Positions 35,322 through 44,571 are shown, numbered from the stretch's first letter. The stretch: 64,000 bases of DNA from Oscillospiraceae bacterium (GCA_900752435.1 CAADVD010000018.1:12915-76914), one strand, 5' to 3'. Numbers and translations are program-made. Notes: generated from the sequence alone by a model not told the origin.

Positions 35322-35359
35322 AGAACCAATCGTTGACCAGCTGGTCAACGATTGGTTCT
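35322..35359 (-). terminator. 38-bp perfect palindrome, probable metY terminator
   Basis: A 19-bp arm (35322-35340) is followed without gap by its exact complement (35341-35359). It lies 10 bp past the metY stop and is followed on the minus strand by TTTGCTTTCC. The position and partial T-run suggest termination. Confidence 0.75.
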
Positions 35360-35369
35360 CTATTCGTTA

Positions 35370-36674
35370 CTATTTTACAGCTTCAAAAGCCTGTTCCAAA
35401 TCAAACAAAATATCATCAATGTGCTCCGTACCAATGGACAAGCGAATGGTATTTGGCTTGATACCGGATTCCAGCAATTCTTCTTCAGTCATCTGAGAAT
35501 GCGTGGTGCTGGCCGGATGAATCACCAAGGATTTCACGTCCGCAACATTGGCAAGCAGAGAAAAGATTTCCAGATTATCAATGAAGTCCTGTGCCTTTTT
35601 CGCATCGCCCTTGATTTCAAACGTAAAGATGGAAGCGCCGCCGTTCGGAAAGTATTTCTGATACAAATCGTGATACGGGCTATCCGGCAAAGACGGATGG
35701 TTGACCTTTTCCACCTGCGGATGGTTGTTCAGGAATTCCACAACTTTGAGCGCATTTTCCACATGGCGTTCTACGCGCAGGGACAATGTTTCCAGTCCTT
35801 GCAGGAAGATAAACGCATGAATCGGAGAGAGCGTTGCACCAGTGTCGCGGAGCAGGATGGCACGGATTTTCGTAACAAATGCCGCTGCGCCGACCGCTTT
35901 GGTGAAGCTGATGCCATGATAGCTCGGGTTCGGTTCGGTCAGAGACGGGAATTTTCCGGATGCTTCCCAGTCAAATTTGCCGCTGTCAACGATGACACCG
36001 CCAATGGTGGTGCCATGACCGCCGATGAATTTGGTTGCAGAGTGTACAACGATGTCCGCGCCGTAATCAAATGGACGAACCAAATACGGAGTGGCAAAGG
36101 TGCTGTCCACCACCAACGGGATTTTATGCGCATGTGCAATAGCGGCTGTTTTTTCAATGTCAATCAGGCTGGCATTTGGGTTGCCGATGGTTTCGATAAA
36201 GATGGCTTTGGTGTTGTCCTGAATTGCCGCTTCAAATGCGCCTTCTTCATCCGGATCCACAAAGGTAGTGGTGATGCCATATTCCGGCAAGGTATGTGCC
36301 AACAAGTTGTAGGTACCGCCATAGATGGTTTTTGCCGCCACGATATGGTCACCATTTTGCGCCAAATTCTGAATGGTGTAGGAAATAGCCGCTGCACCGG
36401 AGGCCACAGCCAACGCCGCTACACCGCCTTCCAAAGCGGCAATTCTCTGCTCAAAAATATCCTGTGTGGTATTGGTCAGACGACCGTAAATATTACCGGC
36501 ATCTGCAAGTCCAAAACGTGCCGCCGCATGGGCAGAATTTTTAAAAACATAGGAAGTTGTTTGATAAATCGGAACTGCTCTTGCATCGGATACCGCATCC
36601 GGCTGTTCCTGGCCGACATGCAATTGCAGGGTTTCAAATTTCAATGCGCGATCTTTTCTTGCTACTTTACTCAT
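35370..36674 (-). CDS. metY: O-acetylhomoserine sulfhydrylase
   Basis: The 434-residue enzyme is a cystathionine gamma-synthase-family PLP protein. It has FETLQLHVGQEQPDAVSDARAVPIYQTTSYVF at the start, NIYGRLTNTTQDIFEQRIAALEGG, and the PLP lysine in HSATKFIGGHGTTIGG (about residue 212). The length above 420 residues and the insertion after the lysine fit MetY rather than MetB. It makes homocysteine from O-acetylhomoserine and sulfide. The ATG follows GGAGAA. A 175-nt leader with a small ORF separates it from its promoter. Confidence 0.93.
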   Translation of the reverse strand: MSKVARKDRALKFETLQLHVGQEQPDAVSDARAVPIYQTTSYVFKNSAHAAARFGLADAGNIYGRLTNTTQDIFEQRIAALEGGVAALAVASGAAAISYTIQNLAQNGDHIVAAKTIYGGTYNLLAHTLPEYGITTTFVDPDEEGAFEAAIQDNTKAIFIETIGNPNASLIDIEKTAAIAHAHKIPLVVDSTFATPYLVRPFDYGADIVVHSATKFIGGHGTTIGGVIVDSGKFDWEASGKFPSLTEPNPSYHGISFTKAVGAAAFVTKIRAILLRDTGATLSPIHAFIFLQGLETLSLRVERHVENALKVVEFLNNHPQVEKVNHPSLPDSPYHDLYQKYFPNGGASIFTFEIKGDAKKAQDFIDNLEIFSLLANVADVKSLVIHPASTTHSQMTEEELLESGIKPNTIRLSIGTEHIDDILFDLEQAFEAVK

Positions 36675-36748
36675 CTATTATTCTCCATTCTGCTGTTTGT
36701 ACCAGCGTTGTATTTTTAGGGTTTGCAGTATTGTTCAAATGGTTTGCG

Positions 36749-36802
36749 TCACATTCGTTCAAAACCCGTACATCGTTTATCATCACGTTGAAACCAATTC
36801 AT
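36749..36802 (-). CDS. Putative 17-residue leader peptide upstream of metY
   Basis: In the metY leader an ATG (36800-36802) follows AAAGGGG at good distance and opens an 18-codon frame MNWFQRDDKRCTGFERM, closing with TGA. It contains one internal Cys and a final Met. The frame overlaps imperfect direct repeats (36720-36739 and 36741-36763) able to give alternative pairings. A regulatory role is speculative. Confidence 0.4.
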   Translation of the reverse strand: MNWFQRDDKRCTGFERM

Positions 36803-36855
36803 AGATGATTCCCCTTTATCTTTTCTTGTATTCCTAGCGAATTACTATGTTTGCT

Positions 36856-36884
36856 ATTATAGCGTACATATCCTAGTTTGTCAA
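36856..36884 (-). promoter_or_regulatory. metY promoter
   Basis: Minus-strand TTGACA (36879-36884) and TATAAT (36856-36861) with a 17-bp spacer. CTAGGATA and CTAGGAATA words lie in the spacer and downstream of the start and may be a regulator site. Confidence 0.8.
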
Positions 36885-36969
36885 TAGGTTTTTAAAAATT
36901 TTTTTGCATTTTCAAAAAATAATTTTGTGTTATAATAAAATTATGTTTTGAGCAAAGGAGTCCACACCT

Positions 36970-37461
36970 ATGAACCAGTATGTCACCCATACTTTGCCGC
37001 CCATTTATGATGCAAATTCCACCGTGCTGATTCTCGGCACCATGCCATCGCCTAAGTCAAGAGAAGTTGGGTTTTATTACGGCCATCCGCAAAATCGGTT
37101 TTGGCGCGTGCTCCCCGATTTGTTTAAGGAAAAAACGCTTGATACGATTGCCGAGAAAAAGGAATTTCTGCACCGGCATCATTTGGCTTTATGGGATGTC
37201 TTGCAGTCCTGCACCATTGCCGGTGCAGAGGACAGCAGTATCCGTGAGCCAGTCGCCAACGATTTTCGGCAGATTTTACAGGAAAGCGCCATCCGTACCA
37301 TTTTTACTACGGGTACAAAGGCCAATTCACTTTACAAAAAATACTGCTTGAAGCAAACCGGTATCGAAGCCATTGCACTGCCCTCTACCAGTCCGGCCAA
37401 TTGCCGAATGCATTATGAAGAGCTCAGGCAGGCCTATGCTGTGATTTTAGAATATGTATAA
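36970..37461 (+). CDS. DNA-deoxyinosine (hypoxanthine) glycosylase, UDG superfamily
   Basis: The 163-residue protein matches the family 6 hypoxanthine-DNA glycosylases: VLILGTMPSPKSREVGFYYGHPQNRFW near the N-terminus and a C-terminal LPSTSPANCRM loop. It would remove deaminated adenine (hypoxanthine) from DNA in base excision repair. The ATG follows AAAGGAG; a TATAAT at 36931-36936 is the likely -10. It is divergent from metY. Confidence 0.88.
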   Translation: MNQYVTHTLPPIYDANSTVLILGTMPSPKSREVGFYYGHPQNRFWRVLPDLFKEKTLDTIAEKKEFLHRHHLALWDVLQSCTIAGAEDSSIREPVANDFRQILQESAIRTIFTTGTKANSLYKKYCLKQTGIEAIALPSTSPANCRMHYEELRQAYAVILEYV

Positions 37462-37502
37462 ACAACGGAACCCACAGAATGTTTTCTGTGGGTTCCGTTG
37501 TT
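37461..37502. terminator. Bidirectional terminator between glycosylase and debranching enzyme genes
   Basis: A 19-bp perfect stem (37461-37479 with 37484-37502) and a 4-nt loop, starting at the stop codon of the glycosylase gene. Confidence 0.9.
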
Positions 37503-37510
37503 TATTCCTT

Positions 37511-39529
37511 TTATTTCAAGTACGGTGCAACGTCCTCCGTATAGGCACGAAGCACTTCGCCGACACTCCATGCCTGCGAATAGCACCCTCTTCCCGTACA
37601 GGAAAACGTTCCGTCAAAAATTTCCGCAATGCCATTGAGACACCCGTCTTCCATGTGATCCAAAAATAGTTCGCACATCTCTTTGGCACGCTGTACTGCC
37701 CGCTCCGAGTGGCCATGCACTTTACAGTATGCGCTGATGAAACCGCCCATCAAAAAGCCCCAGGAAGTTCCCATATGATACGCTCCATCGCGCTCAATCA
37801 GCTTTCCGATGTACATCGGCCGGTAACCATCCTCACAAGCGGCCAGCGAACGCAAGCCATAACCAGTATACAAATGGCGGTACACTGTCTCCACAATTTG
37901 TTTCTCCTGCTCCGGCGAAAGCATGGTATAGGGAAGCGACACCGCCCAAATCTGATTGGGGCGGATATAGTCTTCGCATGGGTCAACCACATCATACAGG
38001 CAATGCTTGTTCTCATTCCAAAACTTGCGGCAAAAGGATTCTTTGACCTGCTCGGCCAAGTGCGCATAGGCCGATGCGTCTTCGTCATAAGCGGTGGCCA
38101 ATTGCTCCATTACCTTCAGCGCATTGTACCAAAGGGCATTGATTTCCACCGGCTTGCCATGGCGCGGCGTCACCACCCAGTCACCGACGCGCACATCCAT
38201 CCATGTAATCTGGTCGCGGTCGCTTCCGCCGCTGATTAAACCGTCTTCCTGCATTTGAATGGAAAAGTCGGTTCCGTGCTGGTAGGCGTAAAGGATTTCT
38301 TTCAGCTTCGGATAGATGGCAGTGCGGATAAATTCGTTCGCTTCCGGTGTTTTGGTGTAAGTCAAATAACGCTCTACTGCATAAAAATACCAAAGAGAAG
38401 CATCAATGGTGTTGTACATCGGCTGTTCGCTGGATGAATTCGGGAATACGTTGGGAATCAACCCGTTCTGTACATAGCGAGAGAACGACTCCAAAATTTC
38501 CTTGCAATCGTCTGAACGCCCCGTACAGAGCGTCAGGCCGGTCACCGCAATCATGGTATCCCTTCCCCAGTCTGCAAACCACGGAAACCCTGCAAGAACC
38601 GTTTTCAGCCCTGTTGAGTTGCGCTGTACAATAAACGGATCAGCCGCCCAAGCCAGCTTACGGACAAGCTCGTCCTGCTGAAGCGCACGGTTCATCAAAT
38701 TCTTGCGCCGCTGACGATAGGCATCCGCGATGGCAAAGCCGTCCACAGCCGAAAAATCCACATCTTGCTCTGTCGTACATAAAATAAAAAAGCGTTTTTC
38801 TTCCCACGGCTTGAGCGATACGATCACATCATAAGGGGTATAGTGGTTGTCCAATCCACAAAATCCGTTTCGCCGATCAATGGCATAGAGCTGGTTCTCT
38901 TCAATCAAGTAATTCGGTGTAGCCAAACTGGTCGGGATCTGCGCGCGGTCGTAATAGCTTCCGGCAGAAGTGTAAAACGAAATGCAGACATCCGGCGCAT
39001 CCTGCCGCACCAATTGCAGTAAGTTCTCGTTTAACTGCACAGCAAAGCGAAGCTCCGATTTCTCGCTGACGCAATCCATAGGGCGGCCGGCAAATAAAGG
39101 CGTCACATGAAAGGAAGCAGGCTCCGCGCCGTTGTGAATCTCATAACAAACGGCCACTGTGTTTTTTCCATATTCCATCGCAACCGTTTTCTGAATCGTC
39201 AGATCATCCACACGATAGGAAAACACCGGAACGGCATCCAATGTAAAACGCTCCAAATAACGCTGTCCGTTTTTCTCAAATCCGTTGTATTGCTGACAGG
39301 TCAAATCGATTTCTTCTTTTCCCCGACAGATTCGTTCCTGCGTTTTGGAAAGAATGACTTTCCGATCCACCGGCGGATTCAACGCAGCAATCAGATAACC
39401 GCCATGAATCCGGCTGGTATCGCCTACCACTGTTCCATTTGCAAATCCGCCCAAGCCATTGGCCATCAGCCATTCTTTTTCAATTCCTTCGGACAGGGTT
39501 CGCCAATGGTGTTTTCCTAACGTATACAT
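37511..39529 (-). CDS. Glycogen debranching enzyme (amylo-alpha-1,6-glucosidase type)
   Basis: The 672-residue protein has an N-terminal beta-sandwich domain (EWLMANGLGGFANGTVVGDTSRIHGGYL) and a C-terminal (alpha/alpha)6 barrel with FPWFADWGRDTMIAVTGL (about residue 325), IDASLWYFYAVERYL and PVEINALWYNAL. These are the marks of the archaeal/bacterial GDE family. It removes alpha-1,6 branches from glycogen-like stores in the cytoplasm. The ATG follows AAGGAG. A LacI-type regulator is divergent across a 420-bp gap and may control it. Confidence 0.92.
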   Translation of the reverse strand: MYTLGKHHWRTLSEGIEKEWLMANGLGGFANGTVVGDTSRIHGGYLIAALNPPVDRKVILSKTQERICRGKEEIDLTCQQYNGFEKNGQRYLERFTLDAVPVFSYRVDDLTIQKTVAMEYGKNTVAVCYEIHNGAEPASFHVTPLFAGRPMDCVSEKSELRFAVQLNENLLQLVRQDAPDVCISFYTSAGSYYDRAQIPTSLATPNYLIEENQLYAIDRRNGFCGLDNHYTPYDVIVSLKPWEEKRFFILCTTEQDVDFSAVDGFAIADAYRQRRKNLMNRALQQDELVRKLAWAADPFIVQRNSTGLKTVLAGFPWFADWGRDTMIAVTGLTLCTGRSDDCKEILESFSRYVQNGLIPNVFPNSSSEQPMYNTIDASLWYFYAVERYLTYTKTPEANEFIRTAIYPKLKEILYAYQHGTDFSIQMQEDGLISGGSDRDQITWMDVRVGDWVVTPRHGKPVEINALWYNALKVMEQLATAYDEDASAYAHLAEQVKESFCRKFWNENKHCLYDVVDPCEDYIRPNQIWAVSLPYTMLSPEQEKQIVETVYRHLYTGYGLRSLAACEDGYRPMYIGKLIERDGAYHMGTSWGFLMGGFISAYCKVHGHSERAVQRAKEMCELFLDHMEDGCLNGIAEIFDGTFSCTGRGCYSQAWSVGEVLRAYTEDVAPYLK

Positions 39530-39576
39530 GCAAGCTTTCTCCTTTGATTTCCATTTGTACCGCTTATCGTATTCTT

Positions 39577-39605
39577 AGAATAACACAAAATCAGTCGAAT
39601 CGCAA
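39577..39605 (-). promoter_or_regulatory. Promoter of the debranching enzyme gene
   Basis: Minus-strand TTGCGA (39600-39605) and TATTCT (39577-39582) with a 17-bp spacer, about 50 bp before the start. Confidence 0.6.
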
Positions 39606-39778
39606 TCTCTTTTTGAAATTTTCATTCTGTCAAATGACATAATTTTTTAACATAGTGTCGTGTGCTTAAAATCCGTTTAATATTCACATATTTTTAGAAA
39701 TATTAAATTCTGATTTGGATATATGTACAAAACAACAAATGAAAATCTGTCATATCTCCTATATTTTATGTCGTTCGA
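39606..39778. other. AT-rich divergent intergenic region
   Basis: Between the two divergent promoters the DNA is AT-rich. The only structure seen is an inverted repeat TTTAATATT/AATATTAAA (39676-39684 and 39699-39707) with a 14-bp spacer. No clear LacI-type CG-centred operator was found. Confidence 0.4.
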
Positions 39779-39807
39779 TTGACACAACTCATGCAAAAAG
39801 TTATAAT
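39779..39807 (+). promoter_or_regulatory. Promoter of the LacI-type regulator gene
   Basis: TTGACA (39779-39784) and TATAAT (39802-39807) with a 17-bp spacer, leaving a leader of about 140 nt. Confidence 0.8.
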
Positions 39808-39949
39808 AAAGAAAAAAGAAAATTGTTGTCTAATTTAAACAGAAACCCTGCGCGATGAAAAGACGAAATATGAGGTTAAAATTAAGGTTCAAATCCATTC
39901 ACCGGCTTTCGTCTGGAATCGTGAGCAAATATAGGAGGCTCGATGCTGT

Positions 39950-40939
39950 ATGGTCACATTAAAGGATGTTGCTGAAAAGGCTGGTGTTACGGTTACCACA
40001 GTTTCCCGTGTGTTGAATAACCGCGGCTATATCAGCGAAAAAACACGCACAAAGGTCTATGCAGTCATGAAAGAACTCAATTATCAACCCAATGAAATTG
40101 CGCGCTCTCTCATCAAAAAAAGAACGAATGTCATCGGCGTAATTGTACCGTCGGTGCGCCACCCTTTTTTCTGTCAGGTTGTCTACTATCTGGAATTGTT
40201 TGCGGCTCAGAACCGCTACAAAATCATGCTGTGCAATTCTCAGAATCAAAAAGAAAAGGAATTTGAATACGTTGAAATGCTCAAGTCCAACAAAGTGGCC
40301 GGTATCGTAATCTCCAGCCGCACCACGGATATCGACGAATATTTGACCACGGATTTGCCGGTCGTTTCGTTTGAACGTCCCACAAAAGGAGACGCTTCCG
40401 CCGTCTTATGCGACAATTTTCAAGGCGGCTGTTTGGCCACCAACCATTTGCTGGAATGCGGCTGTAAAAACTTAATTCACATTGGCAGTCCGGAGCACGA
40501 AGATATGCCGGCCAATCAACGAAGCGTTGCCTTTTCCGAAATCTGCAATCAGCACGGTGTGGCACACAAAACTTACCAAACCACGGAACAGCAATTTTTT
40601 GAACAAGACTATCGCGCCATCATCAACACCATCTTGGATGAAAATCCAAATATGGACGGCATTTTTGCCAGCAATGACATCATTGCCGCACAGGTCATTC
40701 AGCAATGCGCATACCGACACATTTCCATACCGGATACCATTCAGGTCGTTGGCTTTGACGATATCGAATTTGCCAGTCTCAGCTCCCCTGCCATCACCAC
40801 GATTAAACAACCCATTCAGCAGATGTGCGAATTGGCGATTCGCAATATCTTAAACCGTTTGCAGGATCAAATCGTTCCGTCAAAATCCATTCTTCCAGTC
40901 ACCTTAGTGAAACGGCAATCAACCACATGGAACAAATAA
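39950..40939 (+). CDS. LacI-family transcriptional regulator
   Basis: The 329-residue protein has the LacI helix-turn-helix VTLKDVAEKAGVTVTTVSRVLNNRGYISEKTR, the hinge helix NEIARSLIKKRTNVIGVIVP and a periplasmic-binding-protein-like core with DGIFASNDIIAAQV and VVGFDDIEFASLSSPAITTIKQP. It probably senses a sugar and represses its targets. The ATG at 39950 lies 11 nt after GGAGG; an ATG at 39943 is out of frame. The debranching enzyme gene, divergent, is the best target candidate. Confidence 0.92.
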   Translation: MVTLKDVAEKAGVTVTTVSRVLNNRGYISEKTRTKVYAVMKELNYQPNEIARSLIKKRTNVIGVIVPSVRHPFFCQVVYYLELFAAQNRYKIMLCNSQNQKEKEFEYVEMLKSNKVAGIVISSRTTDIDEYLTTDLPVVSFERPTKGDASAVLCDNFQGGCLATNHLLECGCKNLIHIGSPEHEDMPANQRSVAFSEICNQHGVAHKTYQTTEQQFFEQDYRAIINTILDENPNMDGIFASNDIIAAQVIQQCAYRHISIPDTIQVVGFDDIEFASLSSPAITTIKQPIQQMCELAIRNILNRLQDQIVPSKSILPVTLVKRQSTTWNK

Positions 40940-40941
40940 GC

Positions 40942-40984
40942 AACGGGCAAGAAGCTGTCGAACCAGTTTCCTGCCCGTTTTTTC
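40942..40984 (+). terminator. Terminator of the LacI-type gene
   Basis: Arms AACGGGCA (40942-40949) and TGCCCGTT (40972-40979) with further internal pairing, followed by Ts. Confidence 0.85.
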
Positions 40985-40999
40985 AATGGAACATTGGAT

Positions 41000-42763
41000 T
41001 TAGAGTGCCTTCAATTTTTCCAGCGTAACACGGAATTCCTCTACCGTATCCAAAATCGGCTGCTGGGATGCCATATCCACGCCTGCAATGCGGAGCAGAT
41101 CAATCGGATGGCCGCTTCCGCCGGTGGTCAAAAATGCGCGGTAATCGGCCACCGCATCCGCGCCTTCACGGAGAATACGCTTAGCAATCGCCGTTGCCGC
41201 AGCAATGCCCGTTGCATACTGATATACATAGAATGCCCGATAAAAATGCGGGATTCTCGCCCATTCGTAAGTCAAGGCCGTATCGACAATGAAGTTGTCG
41301 CCGTAATAGAGACGATTCAGCTCACCGTGCAGGGTGCAGAGCTTCTCCGGCAAGAGCGGTTCGCCCAATTCCACTTGTTTGTGCGTCTCATTTTCAAAGT
41401 CCGCAAACATGGCTTGACGATAAAAGGTGGAGCGCAAATCATTGAGTTTTTTGTCCAGCAAAAAAGCGCGTTCCACATCGCTGGAGGCGTGCCGGTACAA
41501 ATAATCGCTCAACAACTCTTCGTTGAGTGTGGAGGCCACTTCAGCACAGAAAATGCTGTACGAGGAATACAGATACGGTTGATTTTGACAACTGAAATAC
41601 GTGTGCATGGAATGTCCCAATTCATGCGCCAACGTAAATACATCATTCAGTGTGCCGGTAAAATTCAGCAGCACATAAGGGTGCGAAGTATAAGAGCCAG
41701 TCGAATACGCACCAGTTCGCTTGTTGTCGTTTGGATAAACGTCAATCCAGCGTTCTGCGAAAGCGCGTTTTATCAGCGCCGTATAGTCTTCCCCAAAAAC
41801 AGCCGTAGCGGCCAGCACCAATTGCTGTGCTTCCTCATAGGTATAACGACGATCCACATTCTGGACGAGAGGTACAAACATATCATAAAAATGGACGTTT
41901 TCCAGACCCAGCTTTTGCTGACGGTATGCCACATAGTCGTGCAGGGGTGCTGTGTTTTCCCGAACGGTTTGCAGGAGATTGTCGTACACCTGCTCCGGAA
42001 TGTGATTTTCAAATAAACGATGTGCACGCGCGCTGGAATAGCGGCGGCTTTTGGCAGTAAAGACATCGTCTTTTACCGAGCCGTAATAAATCGACGTCAA
42101 GGTATTAATGTGCTGTCCATAAGTGCCCAACAGCGCTTCGTAATAAGCCGCACGAAACGCGCGGTCAGAGCTGGTCAAGGCCAGCGCATAATTGGCCTCA
42201 TTGACGGCAAACTCCTGTCCATCCGACGTTGTGACGGTCGGAAAGCGCATGTCGTTGATGACCAAATCCTCATAGATTTTTTCAAACGACGCGCCCATAT
42301 CCCGCATCCGAATCAGCAGCTCCTCCATCTCATCCGACAGAATGTGCTCCTTTTTCTCAAAGAAATTGCGTGCAAAAAAATCATAAAGCTCCAGCTCTGG
42401 ACATTGCCTGCAATAGGCCTGGAAGGCCTCATAATCATACTGCATCAGCTCCGGCGCTAGAAAAGCCAGCCGTTCGCCAATGGTTGTGACGGCATTCTGC
42501 GCCGTCTCATACAATTTCTTTGCCTGCGGATTGGACATGTCCTGGTCGAAGTTAGAATTGGCAAACACCAGCAAATCATAAAGCTGTTCGTCAATTTGTG
42601 TATACAAACGCGCGGTCTGGCAGAGTGCTTCTGCGGTATCGGCACAATGCCCCTTCTGCGCTGTCAGCGTTTCTGCCAGTCGCATCACCGACGCCAGCTT
42701 TTCCTGCCAGCATTCATCCGTGGGATACATCTTCCGAAGATTCCAATGCGTTTTCTGTTCCAT
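41000..42763 (-). CDS. pepF: Oligoendopeptidase F
   Basis: The 587-residue M3B peptidase has the zinc motif HELGH at about 380-384, followed by CAEVASTLNEELL, which supplies the third ligand. Conserved YATGIAAATAIA lies near the C-terminus. It is a cytoplasmic enzyme cutting peptides of about 7 to 17 residues. The ATG at 42761-42763 follows AAAGGAA. It lies 27 bp after a DUF4250 gene and probably shares its promoter. Confidence 0.93.
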   Translation of the reverse strand: MEQKTHWNLRKMYPTDECWQEKLASVMRLAETLTAQKGHCADTAEALCQTARLYTQIDEQLYDLLVFANSNFDQDMSNPQAKKLYETAQNAVTTIGERLAFLAPELMQYDYEAFQAYCRQCPELELYDFFARNFFEKKEHILSDEMEELLIRMRDMGASFEKIYEDLVINDMRFPTVTTSDGQEFAVNEANYALALTSSDRAFRAAYYEALLGTYGQHINTLTSIYYGSVKDDVFTAKSRRYSSARAHRLFENHIPEQVYDNLLQTVRENTAPLHDYVAYRQQKLGLENVHFYDMFVPLVQNVDRRYTYEEAQQLVLAATAVFGEDYTALIKRAFAERWIDVYPNDNKRTGAYSTGSYTSHPYVLLNFTGTLNDVFTLAHELGHSMHTYFSCQNQPYLYSSYSIFCAEVASTLNEELLSDYLYRHASSDVERAFLLDKKLNDLRSTFYRQAMFADFENETHKQVELGEPLLPEKLCTLHGELNRLYYGDNFIVDTALTYEWARIPHFYRAFYVYQYATGIAAATAIAKRILREGADAVADYRAFLTTGGSGHPIDLLRIAGVDMASQQPILDTVEEFRVTLEKLKAL

Positions 42764-42790
42764 ACAATCGTCATTCCTTTCTATCGTCCC

Positions 42791-42967
42791 TTAAATAAAA
42801 CGATTTTGTTGTGCGCTGTACTCATAGTTGATACTCTTTAATTTTTTCTGCAATGCTGGCTTATCCAAACCTTCCGCCTTGCAGAACTCATCCAAATCCG
42901 CATAAAAATCACGCAGTTTGGTGTTGACATAACTCAGTAAAATCACCGGATCATTGGGTATATTCAA
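42791..42967 (-). CDS. DUF4250 protein, 58 residues
   Basis: This small protein reads MNIPNDPVILLSYVNTKLRD at its start and ends SAQQNRFI, which matches the DUF4250 family seen across Clostridia and other Firmicutes. It starts at a TTG (42965-42967) 5 nt after GAGGATG; the nearby ATG closes after three codons. Function is unknown. Its promoter at 43036-43064 likely also drives pepF. Confidence 0.85.
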   Translation of the reverse strand: MNIPNDPVILLSYVNTKLRDFYADLDEFCKAEGLDKPALQKKLKSINYEYSAQQNRFI

Positions 42968-43035
42968 AGTTTCATCCTCTTTTCTTATTCTTACCGTCTT
43001 GCTTTGTAAAAATTTTCAAAAATAAATTCTATTTT

Positions 43036-43064
43036 ATTATAACCATCGGTTTCCAATTCGTCAA
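43036..43064 (-). promoter_or_regulatory. Promoter of the DUF4250-pepF unit
   Basis: Minus-strand TTGACG (43059-43064) and TATAAT (43036-43041), spacer 17 bp. Confidence 0.75.
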
Positions 43065-43229
43065 TTTCTATTTGATCGGCACTTTGCATTTTGTCCACTT
43101 TCTATGATGGATGAATCTAATTATACGCAAATTTCACAAAGATTTTATAAAATTCTTCTTTCCTCTTGCCATTCTTTTTCAAACGTTTCATAATAACAGT
43201 AGTTATCATAAAAGGAGGCCCCAGACATT

Positions 43230-44555
43230 TTGATGTTTTCAAACACAGACCTAAGAAAATTGGTTGTTCCATTGCTAATTGAACAGGTATTGGCCGTTAC
43301 AGTTGGTATGCTCGACATCATCATGGTGTCCAGCGTCGGCGAAACCGCTGTGTCCGGTGTATCCTTGGTGGATACCATCAACATCCTGCTCATCAATATT
43401 TTTTCTGCTCTGGCCACCGGCGGCGCGGTCGTATCGGCACAATACATCGGCCGCGGCGACCGTAAGCAAGCAAGCGTCGCCGCCAACCAGCTCCTGCTTT
43501 CCACCACTGTAATTTCCGCTGTCATTATGGTTTTGGCCTTAGTGGGACGAAAATGGATTTTGAGCTTGATTTTCGGCCATGTAGAAGCGGCCATTATGGA
43601 CAGCGCCTTGATTTATTTCCAAATTACTGCTCTGTCCTATCCGTTTTTGGCCATCTACAACGCTTGCGCCGCTTTGTATCGCTCCATGGGCAACTCCAAG
43701 CTGTCCATGAAAACGTCTCTGCTGATGAACGCCATCAATGTATTGGGCAATGCGCTGTGCATCTATGGGCTTCATATGGGCGTGGCCGGTGTTGCCATCC
43801 CAACGCTGGTATCCCGTACAGTGGCGGCTTTGCTGATGCTCTATTTGGTGCGCAATCCGGCAAATCTCATCCATGTCGATGAAAAACTTCGTTTGGGTTA
43901 TCAGCCAAGCATGATTCGCCGTATCTTGAGCATTGGCATCCCCAACGGATTGGAAAACAGCATGTTTCAAATTGGCAAAATCTTAGTCACGAGCTTAGTG
44001 GCTACCTTTGGCACCGCGTCCATTGCGGCAAATGCCGTTTCCAATACGATTGCCACGTTTCAGATTATTCCAGGCAACGCCATCGGTTTGGCTCTGATTA
44101 CCGTAGTCGGACAATGCGTCGGCGCCAAAGATTACAAACAGGCGCGTTACTATACCCGCAAGCTTCTCTTCCTTGCGCACATCGGTATTGCCATTCTTAG
44201 TATGGCCATTCTACTCTGCCTGCCATTGATTTTGAATCTGTACCACCTTTCCGATGAAGCAACGGAGTATGCCCGCCAAATTTTGTGGCTGCATGGCGTC
44301 TGTGCCATCTTTATTTGGCCGGAATCGTTCACCCTGCCCAATACTTTGCGCGCATCCAATGACGCAAAATTCACCATGACTGTTTCCATCTGCTCGATGT
44401 GGCTGTGTCGAATTGCGTGCAGTTACCTCTTGGCGCAGGGATTCGGTCTTGGTGTATTCGGTGTTTGGATTGCGATGATGATCGACTGGGCGGTACGTGC
44501 CATCATCTTTTTGGTCCGCTATCGTGGAACGCGATGGCAGCATCGGACCACGTAA
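43230..44555 (+). CDS. MATE-family multidrug/cation exporter
   Basis: The 441-residue membrane protein has twelve hydrophobic segments and the MATE twofold layout: LVVPLLIEQVLAVTVGMLDIIMVSSVGETAVSGVSLVD in helix 1-2 and GIPNGLENSMFQIGKILVTSLVATFGTASIAANAVS in the second half. It would export drugs or metabolites using a Na+ or H+ gradient. The start is TTG at 43230 (11 nt after AAGGAGG) or the next codon ATG at 43233. It stands alone and ends at a strong terminator. Confidence 0.92.
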   Translation: MMFSNTDLRKLVVPLLIEQVLAVTVGMLDIIMVSSVGETAVSGVSLVDTINILLINIFSALATGGAVVSAQYIGRGDRKQASVAANQLLLSTTVISAVIMVLALVGRKWILSLIFGHVEAAIMDSALIYFQITALSYPFLAIYNACAALYRSMGNSKLSMKTSLLMNAINVLGNALCIYGLHMGVAGVAIPTLVSRTVAALLMLYLVRNPANLIHVDEKLRLGYQPSMIRRILSIGIPNGLENSMFQIGKILVTSLVATFGTASIAANAVSNTIATFQIIPGNAIGLALITVVGQCVGAKDYKQARYYTRKLLFLAHIGIAILSMAILLCLPLILNLYHLSDEATEYARQILWLHGVCAIFIWPESFTLPNTLRASNDAKFTMTVSICSMWLCRIACSYLLAQGFGLGVFGVWIAMMIDWAVRAIIFLVRYRGTRWQHRTT

Positions 44556-44571
44556 ACTGCAAAATTTCCGT

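Noticed and set aside
35352..36719. Plus-strand frame of 455 codons
   Set aside because: Antisense to metY, which is supported by full-length family motifs.
36675..36850. SAM riboswitch in the metY leader
   Set aside because: The leader lacks the conserved S-box core and a terminator with T-run; only the small ORF and repeats are visible.
39676..39707. Inverted repeat as LacI operator
   Set aside because: It is AT-only, has a 14-bp spacer and lacks the central CG step of LacI-family sites, so it was not called an operator.
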